Positions 1 through 5,964 of a DNA stretch of 5,964 bases are shown piece after piece (the first letter of the stretch is position 1; every line of letters begins with the position of its first letter). Under the pieces are notes generated by a model. The model did no database searches, had not been told where the DNA came from, and saw only the letters and a program-made list of their open reading frames with translations. The stretch comes from Planctomycetota bacterium (lineage in GTDB: Bacteria; Planctomycetota; Planctomycetia; Pirellulales; Lacipirellulaceae), in the NCBI GenBank assembly GCA_024278035.1, contig JAJRUA010000430.1, forward strand, positions 1 to 5,964, given 5' to 3'. The position numbers and the translations under genes were made by a program.

Positions 1-489
1 ATCCGCCTCAAGAAGTTTGGTGAAAACTTGGAAAAGCGAGTCGGAAAGCGATGGCGTCTCACGCCCGGCAGGTTGGCTTGTCGATTCCTTCGGGGGATCG
101 CAGAGGGATTCGATCATTGCGTGTAGTTCGTCGAGCCGCTCCGACACGCGGTTACGAAAATTGTGGCGAAACTCTTCATGATGTTCTGAGTCACTCGCTT
201 CGTACGCTTCATGAGAAGCGGAAAACAAGGGATAGTCCACAGAGGGTGACTCGGCCGGTGTTTCTAGATCAAGCGAAAAGAGAGCCGAATCTGAAACGAT
301 CGGCGCTACCCCTTCAGGCAAAGATGCGGAACGAGCGGCAATCTCAACGCAGGGGCCACGTAAGAGCCGAGCGATTGGCCCCGTGTTCATCTCCCGAGTG
401 TGCAGCACCGCAGCATCGGGCCCCAAGACGCTGCGTACTAGCGCCAATGCCTCACGCATTGTTTTGGCTCGAAAAGTCTTTATTTCCAT
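1..489 (-). CDS. flhF: Flagellar biosynthesis protein FlhF (SRP-type GTPase), N-terminal part, cut by the window edge
   Basis: Reading leftward from the ATG at 489-487 gives 163 codons with no stop before the window edge. The protein begins MEIKTFRAKTMREALALV and continues with a GPDAAVLHTRE segment, the typical opening of FlhF; a short basic RLLRGPCVEI stretch follows (about residues 41-50). Residues 60-150 are acidic, low in hydrophobic residues and probably the flexible B region. The NG GTPase domain (P-loop and related motifs) would lie beyond the edge and cannot be checked. FlhF is known as an SRP-family GTPase that helps fix the site and number of flagella and aids membrane placement of early basal-body parts. 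The start lies 5 bases after the flhA stop, and an AGG that is also the last Arg codon of flhA sits 8 nt before the ATG, so translation is probably coupled. An opposite-strand open frame over 51-491 is a shadow of this gene. Confidence 0.88.
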   Translation of the reverse strand, partial: MEIKTFRAKTMREALALVRSVLGPDAAVLHTREMNTGPIARLLRGPCVEIAARSASLPEGVAPIVSDSALFSLDLETPAESPSVDYPLFSASHEAYEASDSEHHEEFRHNFRNRVSERLDELHAMIESLCDPPKESTSQPAGRETPSLSDSLFQVFTKLLEAD

Positions 490-494
490 GATGT

Positions 495-2609
495 TTACCT
501 GCTTGGAATGCCGGCCCCGTTTGAAATGTCAGCAATGACACCCATTGTCACGAGGCTCGTGTCGCGGGTGATTTCATTGAAGCTCATCACCACAAGTTGT
601 GGCAGATTGCTTTCGGTAATTTGTTTGACAGCCGCACGAATCTGGGGACTCACGAGCACGATCGGCGTGTGTCCCTGCGTGACGAGCTTATCGGTTTCGA
701 TGCGCATTTGGTCACAGACCTTTTCGATCACGTTCGGCGGCAAACGAACGAAGAGGCCGCGGTCCGTGTGCTCAAATCCGGCTCGAACGCGGTCTTCGAG
801 TGCCGGATCCAAAGCAACAACATGCAGCTCTCTCTCTTTACTGCGGTACTTGGTGCAAAGCTGGCGGGCCAGTCGGTGGCGGACGTACTCGGTCAACAGG
901 ATCGCATCTTTCGACCGAGGGGCGTTATCGCCAAGCGTTTCGAGAATCAATGACAATTGACGAATTGAAACTTGCTCTCGAAGCAGTATCTGCAAGATAT
1001 TTTGCACTTCGGCAAGCGTCATCACGTCGGGGATCAGCTCGTTGACAACCGTTGGCGTGGCCGCTTTGAGTTCTTCGATCAAATGGTTCGCGGCGTCACG
1101 CGTCAAAATCTCGTCCGCATGGCGACGACAAACTTCGGTCAGGTGGGTCGCTAGAACGGCCCCGGGTTCGACGACTGTGTAGCCGAGCATTTCCGCTTCG
1201 TCTTGCCGAGCAGGTGTGATCCATCGGGCGTCGGTGCCGAAGGCGGGGTCTTTCGTCTGGATGCCGTCGATCACACCCGTGGTGAGGCCGGAGTCAATCG
1301 CCAACAGTAGCCCTGGTTGCACTTCGTCGGCAGCAATGGGCATGTCGGCGATTTTGATTCGGTACTCGTTTTGCCCGAGCCGCATGTTGTCGCGGATGCG
1401 GACCTTCGGCATGATGAGGCCAATCTCGGTAGCGATATTGTGGCGAACCTTTTGCACGCGGTCCAAAAGATCACCGCCCCGGTTGGGGTCGGCAAGACGG
1501 ATCAGCCCGACGCCCAACTCGATCTCCATCGGATCGATGGCCAAGAAGTCCTCGACCCGCTTTTCCTCAGGAGCCGCCTCCCCCGCTTTTTCTTTAGCGG
1601 CTAGAGTCGCTTCGTCTTCTGCTTCACGACGAGTCATCACTTGAGCCAAACCAAAGCAGGCTCCGCCAAGCACAATCAAGGGAAGGCGTGGTAAGCCCGT
1701 GAAAATCAAAATACTAAGGAACGCTCCCGTAATCACCAACGCCTGAGGCCTTGAGAAGAGTTGCTCGACGAACTCTTGTGGCATGTTCGTCTTTTGCGTG
1801 CTTCGAGTCACCAACAAACCGGCTGCAAGCGAGACCAGGAACGCCGGGACTTGGCTCACCAAGCCGTCACCAATCGTCAGACGCGTGAAGAGGGCTCCCG
1901 CCTCGGCGAGCGCCATGTTCTCTTCGACCATGCCGATAATGAGGCCGCCTACGATGTTGATGACCGTGATAACAATGCCTGCTATCGCATCGCCTCGAAC
2001 GAACTTACTCGCACCATCCATAGAGCCGTAAAAATCGGCTTGGTTGGTAACTTCAAGCCGCCGTTCCTGAGCCTCATGCTCGTCGATGATGCCAGCGTTC
2101 AGATCGGCATCGATCGCCATTTGTTTGCCGGGCATTCCATCCAAAGCAAACCGAGCGGCAACTTCACTGATTCGTGTGGCACCCTTCGTGATGACCAAGA
2201 ACTGAATCACCACGATAATAATAAAGATAATCAGGCCCACGACGATCCGGTCGCCAGCCACAAAATCAGAGAAGGCCGTGATAACGCCACCGGCGGCGTC
2301 CATTTTTTGGCTGCCAGCTTGTGTAAGGATCAACCGCGTCGTGGCTACATTCAGCACTAGCCGGGCGAGCGTTGTTGCCAAGAGCAATGAGGGGAAGACG
2401 CTGAACTCAAGGGGCGTACGGACGTAAATCGTCGTCAGCAAGATAATCACGGAGACCGTGATATTGCCGGCGAGCATGACGTCCATCAGCGCAGTCGGCA
2501 ACGGCACCAAAATCACCAGCACGCTGGCGATAATAGCAACCGGTAAGACCAAGTTAGCGGCACGGCCAAGCAAACTGCTTGGCGAGCCTTCGGCCGACCC
2601 GCTTGACAT
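495..2609 (-). CDS. flhA: Flagellar type III export gate protein FlhA, complete
   Basis: The 704-residue product has the length and architecture of FlhA, the inner-membrane export-gate component that couples proton flow to flagellar protein secretion and docks chaperone-substrate complexes. The N-terminal half has about eight hydrophobic segments (clear ones near 20-38, 44-62, 121-140, 208-228, 249-267 and 290-322). The FHIPEP hallmark RLVLNVATTR is at 83-92, and the conserved cytoplasmic loop TKGATRISEVAARFALDGMPG at 141-161 continues to AIDADLNAG at 165-173. R146, R153, D157 and D207 match charged residues known to matter in Salmonella FlhA. GDGLVSQVPAFLVSLAAG is at 247-264. An Ala/Glu/Lys-rich linker (about 327-352) leads to the soluble C-terminal domain, beginning near EDFLAIDPMEIELG. 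The ATG at 2609 is chosen because the N-terminus then has normal family length; the ribosome site is weak (GAG about 9 nt upstream). It is first in its unit, followed by flhF, and divergent from mdh. Confidence 0.97.
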   Translation of the reverse strand: MSSGSAEGSPSSLLGRAANLVLPVAIIASVLVILVPLPTALMDVMLAGNITVSVIILLTTIYVRTPLEFSVFPSLLLATTLARLVLNVATTRLILTQAGSQKMDAAGGVITAFSDFVAGDRIVVGLIIFIIIVVIQFLVITKGATRISEVAARFALDGMPGKQMAIDADLNAGIIDEHEAQERRLEVTNQADFYGSMDGASKFVRGDAIAGIVITVINIVGGLIIGMVEENMALAEAGALFTRLTIGDGLVSQVPAFLVSLAAGLLVTRSTQKTNMPQEFVEQLFSRPQALVITGAFLSILIFTGLPRLPLIVLGGACFGLAQVMTRREAEDEATLAAKEKAGEAAPEEKRVEDFLAIDPMEIELGVGLIRLADPNRGGDLLDRVQKVRHNIATEIGLIMPKVRIRDNMRLGQNEYRIKIADMPIAADEVQPGLLLAIDSGLTTGVIDGIQTKDPAFGTDARWITPARQDEAEMLGYTVVEPGAVLATHLTEVCRRHADEILTRDAANHLIEELKAATPTVVNELIPDVMTLAEVQNILQILLREQVSIRQLSLILETLGDNAPRSKDAILLTEYVRHRLARQLCTKYRSKERELHVVALDPALEDRVRAGFEHTDRGLFVRLPPNVIEKVCDQMRIETDKLVTQGHTPIVLVSPQIRAAVKQITESNLPQLVVMSFNEITRDTSLVTMGVIADISNGAGIPSR

Positions 2610-2626
2610 GGATTTTCTCGGAAAAC

Positions 2627-2665
2627 GCTACCGCGGTTATCCACATGGTGGAGGACAGCGGTAGC
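2627..2665 (-). promoter_or_regulatory. Nested 39-base inverted repeat in the flhA leader
   Basis: Outer arms GCTACCGC (2627-2634) and GCGGTAGC (2658-2665) are perfectly complementary. Six-base spacers on each side lead to inner arms CCAC (2641-2644) and GTGG (2648-2651) around a 3-base loop. Read as one hairpin, each arm is 18 bases: 15 Watson-Crick pairs, one G-T wobble on the plus strand and two mismatches. The dyad ends 17 bases before the flhA ATG, so it is either a structured 5' leader controlling flhA translation or an operator. No T run follows it, so a simple terminator is unlikely. Its function is inferred only from position. Confidence 0.5.
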
Positions 2666-2753
2666 TATAGGTTGTGTGGTGAAAGAGTCGCGGGACAGTA
2701 AGGAAACCCGCCGAGGGTGTCCAGCCCGACGATTACAAAACCTTTACGCCGAG

Positions 2754-3820
<1,067 letters not shown>

Positions 3821-3847
3821 TCCAGCCGCTCTGTGCGTTACGTGGAT

Positions 3848-3874
3848 GCTAGCTTCCCTAGCGGGCCTGCTAGC
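3848..3874 (+). terminator. CTAGC-repeat hairpin downstream of mdh, possible transcription end
   Basis: The self-complementary hexamer GCTAGC occurs at 3848-3853 and 3869-3874, with a third CTAGC at 3858-3862 between them. The outer copies can pair, then CCC (3856-3858) pairs with GGG (3863-3865) across a TAGC loop, with an unpaired bulge between. It starts 28 bases after the mdh stop. No T run follows, so it is not a classical intrinsic terminator; it may be an mRNA 3'-end hairpin or a repeat remnant. Confidence 0.3.
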
Positions 3875-3886
3875 ACTTCGTACTTA

Positions 3887-3936
3887 CCTTGCTCACGTTG
3901 ACGTATGTGGGCCTTGCTCACGTTGACGTGCGTGGG
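3887..3936 (+). repeat. 25-bp direct tandem repeat, two copies
   Basis: Copy 1 (3887-3911) and copy 2 (3912-3936) are head to tail and differ at only two adjacent bases (AT at 3905-3906 against GC at 3930-3931). Each copy contains ACGTTGACGT, a dyad of ACGT arms around TG; in copy 2 the arms grow to CACGT/ACGTG. Two more C residues follow copy 2, matching the start of a third copy that then stops. It could be a paired protein-binding site, a slippage duplication or part of a dispersed intergenic repeat. The sequence alone does not decide. Confidence 0.85.
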
Positions 3937-4008
3937 CCATCTGACTTAGATTCTCCCGTTCGAGATCAGTGGCTTCTCGCTGCTGGTCGAATCGCTGTGA
4001 CCCCTGAC

Positions 4009-4013
4009 AAGGA
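4009..4013 (+). promoter_or_regulatory. Ribosome binding site that fixes the hydrolase-like start at GTG 4021
   Basis: AAGGA ends 7 bases before the GTG at 4021, the best start signal in this frame. No in-frame ATG exists near the N-terminus. The alternatives upstream (TTG 3889, TTG 3898, GTG 3907, GTG 3928, GTG 3997) lack a comparable site, and the first four lie inside the tandem repeat. Confidence 0.65.
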
Positions 4014-4020
4014 TTGCTAC

Positions 4021-4752
4021 GTGACTAGGCACCGCTTAAAGACTCTTATCCCGGCGTCCCTCGCTCAGGAATCGACCGGTTTTATCGGAACGGCCCCTTG
4101 GGCTTGGAACGAAGCGACTGAGACCCAGCACGAGAGCCCGTTGGCGACGTTCTTGCCGGTTAACTACGAGCCCGCTTACGCCTATCCGTTGATCGTTTGG
4201 CTACACAGCCCTGGCTCCAGCGAGCGCGAATTGCCTCAGGTCATGCGGCATGTGAGCGTGCAAAACTTTCTGGCCGTTGGCCCGCGAGGTAGTGTGAAGC
4301 GTGAAGGCAATCATTGGGCTTGGAGCCAAACTGCCGAGGGGATTGCTGCTGCGGAGTCTTCCGTAGCCGAAGCAATTGAGTCGGCTGCGGATCGGTTTCG
4401 TGTGCATACGGACCGCGTTTTCATCGCTGGTGTTGGCTCGGGTGGCACGATGGCATTGAGGCTAGCGCTTCAGCGTCCGGAGTGGTTCGCGGGTGCTGTG
4501 AGCCTTGATGGACCATTGCCCAAGGGGCACCAACCGCTGAGCCGTGTCAACGTTGCCCGCGAAGTGCCGCTACTGCTTTCCGCGTCGCGCGAGAGCAAGG
4601 GCTACACCCAACCACTGCTCTGCAGCGATCTCGCCTTGCTCCATTCGGCCGGATGCCGAGTCGCGATTCGGCAGTACCCGGGCGATGACGACCTAACGAC
4701 AGCCATGCTAGCGGACGTGAACCGCTGGATCATGGAACAAGTTTGCGCCTAG
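4021..4752 (+). CDS. Alpha/beta-hydrolase-fold protein (carboxylesterase/phospholipase-like), probably catalytically dead
   Basis: The 243-residue product (GTG start) resembles esterases of the phospholipase/carboxylesterase or dienelactone-hydrolase type. After about 45 residues without a recognisable motif comes the first core strand and oxyanion-type loop YPLIVWLHSPGSS (about 55-67), then NFLAVGPRG (about 82-90), a helix, and the nucleophile-elbow region DRVFIAGVGSGGTMALRLAL (about 131-150). The canonical elbow is G-x-S-x-G; here it reads G137-V-G139-S-G141, so glycine occupies the nucleophile position and serine is one residue late. Near the C-terminus, where esterases have a PG-x-H motif, the sequence is YPGDDDLT (219-226), with aspartate in place of histidine. 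The acid position, around SRES (189-192), has Glu rather than an obvious Asp. The fold is complete and the frame intact, so this looks like a maintained pseudoenzyme or binding protein, not decay. No signal peptide or membrane segment is seen, suggesting a cytoplasmic protein. It follows mdh by 200 bases. The substrate or partner is unknown. Confidence 0.78.
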   Translation: MTRHRLKTLIPASLAQESTGFIGTAPWAWNEATETQHESPLATFLPVNYEPAYAYPLIVWLHSPGSSERELPQVMRHVSVQNFLAVGPRGSVKREGNHWAWSQTAEGIAAAESSVAEAIESAADRFRVHTDRVFIAGVGSGGTMALRLALQRPEWFAGAVSLDGPLPKGHQPLSRVNVAREVPLLLSASRESKGYTQPLLCSDLALLHSAGCRVAIRQYPGDDDLTTAMLADVNRWIMEQVCA

Positions 4753-5040
4753 CAAGCACCCGCCGAATAGGCTGTTGCCTTAGGGAGTACCCGGCTTCTG
4801 AAATACCAAGGTTCCCCCAGTTTTGGGTTCAATCGTAATACTCCATTTGGTAAGTTTCTCCGAGCGTTGGAGGCGCTGCTAGAATGGCCCAAAGGCTTTC
4901 TTCGCAACGCGCACGCCTGTTTCGTAGGTGCCTTCCAGCAATCTTACCTTCTAGGATGCCAAAGGGAGCAAGCTTTTTTTAGGTGCAAAATCGTGATCGA
5001 AAGCCTTCACCGGCTCGCGACCACGCAAAGACCCATCAAG
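4753..5040. other. Gene-free stretch between the hydrolase-like gene and the transposase remnant
   Basis: I can support no gene in these 288 bases. An open frame from TTG 4867 to 5079 is a poor match to any protein; only its last residues (MNLTTNP) belong to the transposase N-terminus. There are short dyads (GGG-AGTA-CCC near 4792; CTCC/GGAG around 4858-4872) and an eight-T run at about 4973-4980. The IS256 left terminal repeat should lie within the last 50-100 bases, possibly starting near GGTGCAAAATCG at about 4982. I cannot confirm it because the right end is lost. Confidence 0.5.
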
Positions 5041-5572
5041 ATGAATCTTACAACGAACCCAGCCCTTTTGACCAGATGATCCAAGTCCTCGATGAGTGCG
5101 GATTGGATGGTATGGCACGGGCCATTGGAATCGTCGTCAATGAGGCGATGAAGATCGAAAGAAACGAAGCTCTCGGAGCACAACCTTACGAACGAACCGA
5201 CCATCGGCGTGGTTATGCCAATGGTTTTAAGCCCAAGACGCTTTCCACACGTATCGGCCAAGTCGAACTGAAAGTTCCCCAAACGCGGGGAGTCGAGTTC
5301 TACCCAAAATCACTCGAACGAGGTGTTCGCAGCGAAAGGGCACTCAAGCTGGCTGTCGTCGAAGTGTACGTTCAAGGCGTTTCGACTCGAAAAATCTCAC
5401 CAAGATTACCAGCGAACTCTGCGGGCTGGATGTCTCCAGCAGCCAAGTCAGCCGAGCGGCCAAACTACTCGACGAAGAACTCCAATCCTGGCGGGAAAGA
5501 CCCCTCGGAAAGCTTACCTATCTGACCCTCGATGCTCGTTATGGAAAAGTCCGGCATGGCGGTACGGTGGTC
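5041..5572 (+). pseudogene. IS256-family transposase, N-terminal half, frameshifted twice and truncated
   Basis: Spliced across three frames, this reads as the N-terminal half of an IS256 (Mutator-like, DDE) transposase. A start MNLTTNP at 5041 is in one frame. After a one-base loss near 5060 the frame becomes SPFDQMIQVLDECGLDGMA, and it continues with the hallmark stretch NEALGAQPYERTDHRRGYANGF, then FYPKSLERGVRSERALKLAV and YVQGVSTRK. Just after the STRK codons, at the five-A run 5390-5394, the frame shifts again by -1 or +2 and resumes as TKITSELCGLDVSSSQVSR, LLDEELQSWRERPLGKL and LTLDARYGKVRHGG. The Asp at 5531-5533 is the first catalytic residue of the DDE triad. The second Asp and the Glu are absent because homology ends about 5570, where tyrosine-recombinase sequence begins. 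A GTG at 4983 offers an alternative start in the second frame. No functional transposase can be made. Transfer or past insertion is evident. Confidence 0.88.
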
Positions 5573-5964
5573 GGTCTGGCAACGCACGACTTGGACCAGG
5601 AGCGGGGCGTGGTCACCATTCGACAAGGTAAAAACAAAAAAGACCGCGTCATCCCTATCGGCAAACGAGCACTTGTTTGGATAGCCAAATATCTCATCGA
5701 GGTTCGGCCTGAGTTCGTTGTGGACTTCGGCAACCCGTCGCTCTTTCTCACTTCGCTTGGCAACCAGTTCTCGCTTTCGAGCATGACGAAGCTCGTTCGC
5801 CAGTACGTCGAAAGCGCAGCGACCGGCAAGACGGGCAGTTGCCATCTGTTTCGCCACACGATGGCAACCCTCATGCTCGAAGGGGGAGCCGACATTCGGT
5901 TCATCCAAGAGATGCTCGGTCACACCAACCTCGAAACTACCCAAGTTTACACCCGCGTCTCCAT
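5573..5964 (+). pseudogene. Tyrosine recombinase (phage-integrase/XerC-XerD-like) C-terminal catalytic domain, 5'-truncated and cut by the window edge
   Basis: The frame beginning GLATHDLDQERGVVTIRQGK is a typical tyrosine-recombinase catalytic domain. Visible parts are the beta-hairpin GKNKKDRVIPIG with its conserved Lys (about 5627-5664), the H-x-x-R box CHLFRH (His 5843-5845, Arg 5852-5854), the second conserved His in LGHTNLETTQVY (5921-5923) and the nucleophile Tyr (5948-5950). The frame is still open at the window edge. Arg I, normally just before this point in a TGLRRSEL-type motif, is missing, as are the whole N-terminal SAM-like domain and a start codon. The sequence runs in the same frame as the last transposase segment, and gtggtc at 5567-5572 could belong to either gene, so the join may have occurred there. 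Without Arg I it should not cut and rejoin DNA. The C-terminal residues beyond the window are unseen. Confidence 0.85.

Larger units (their letters stand above)
3821..4020. other. Repeat-bearing intergenic region between mdh and the hydrolase-like gene
   Basis: These 200 bases hold a CTAGC-rich hairpin (3848-3874) and a 25-bp direct tandem repeat (3887-3936). An open frame from a TTG at 3889 runs in phase into the downstream gene. Its first 16 codons are simply the two repeat copies read in different phases, because 25 is not a multiple of three, so I regard this stretch as non-coding. Confidence 0.65.
5041..5964 (+). mobile_element. Degenerate composite mobile-element scar (IS256 remnant joined to recombinase remnant)
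   Basis: Two unrelated mobility genes, each missing the half facing the other, abut near 5570. The most economical reading is that an IS256 copy and a tyrosine-recombinase gene were fused by one deletion or by illegitimate recombination. No terminal inverted repeats or target-site duplication can be identified in the window, and the right boundary lies outside it. Confidence 0.75.

Noticed and set aside
51..491. Rightward 146-codon open frame
   Set aside because: It is antisense to flhF, whose minus-strand N-terminus is unmistakable. The rightward translation is Arg/Pro-rich and unlike any family I know.
4800..4853. tRNA T-arm-like GGGTTCAATC followed by CCA, a possible integration site
   Set aside because: The flanking five-base stem does not pair (TTGGG against GTAAT), and no anticodon or acceptor arm can be folded upstream.
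4867..5079. Rightward 70-codon open frame
   Set aside because: It has a non-ATG start and no recognisable motif, except that its end reads through the out-of-frame transposase N-terminus. It is best explained by the frameshift near 5060.
5465..5944. Leftward 159-codon open frame opposite the transposase/recombinase remnants
   Set aside because: The plus strand encodes clear IS256 and tyrosine-recombinase motifs across the same bases, so this is an antisense shadow.
5573..5964. Integron integrase or complete XerC/XerD
   Set aside because: Only the C-terminal catalytic part is present, without Arg I. No integron-specific insert and no attI/attC-like site is visible.

Overview
The window looks like a chromosomal segment of a flagellated planctomycete (Planctomycetota, probably a Pirellula-type lineage). 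This placement is inferred from the style of the malate dehydrogenase, the degenerate hydrolase and the IS256-type transposase. No ribosomal or other strong taxonomic marker is present, so it stays tentative.

Layout, left to right. Positions 1-2609 hold two leftward flagellar export genes: flhA (complete, 704 aa) and, 5 bases after its stop, flhF. Only the first 163 residues of flhF lie in the window; it runs off the left edge. Positions 2610-2878 are a divergent intergenic region. It carries a striking 39-base nested dyad just upstream of the flhA start, and weaker candidates for a leftward terminator and an mdh promoter. Positions 2879-3820 are mdh, an NAD-dependent malate dehydrogenase of the LDH-like type with a full active site. 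Positions 3821-4020 are intergenic, with a hairpin built on CTAGC repeats and a 25-bp direct tandem repeat. Positions 4021-4752 encode an alpha/beta-hydrolase-fold protein whose nucleophile serine and catalytic histidine positions are both substituted, so it is probably not a working serine hydrolase. Positions 4753-5040 have no gene I can support. From 5041 to the right edge the DNA is mobile-element debris: the N-terminal half of an IS256-family transposase broken by two frameshifts, then the C-terminal catalytic half of a tyrosine recombinase, joined in the same reading frame near 5570.

How the parts relate: FlhA (export gate) and FlhF (SRP-type GTPase that places the flagellum) form one translationally close transcription unit. 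mdh is divergent from it and works in central carbon metabolism (TCA cycle). The hydrolase-like gene follows mdh on the same strand but is separated by 200 bases containing repeats, so it is probably a separate unit. The right end is an accessory scar. I see no convincing undescribed defence or mobile system. The most unusual items are the active-site-less hydrolase, the transposase-recombinase chimera, the nested dyad in the flhA leader and the tandem repeat between mdh and the hydrolase gene.
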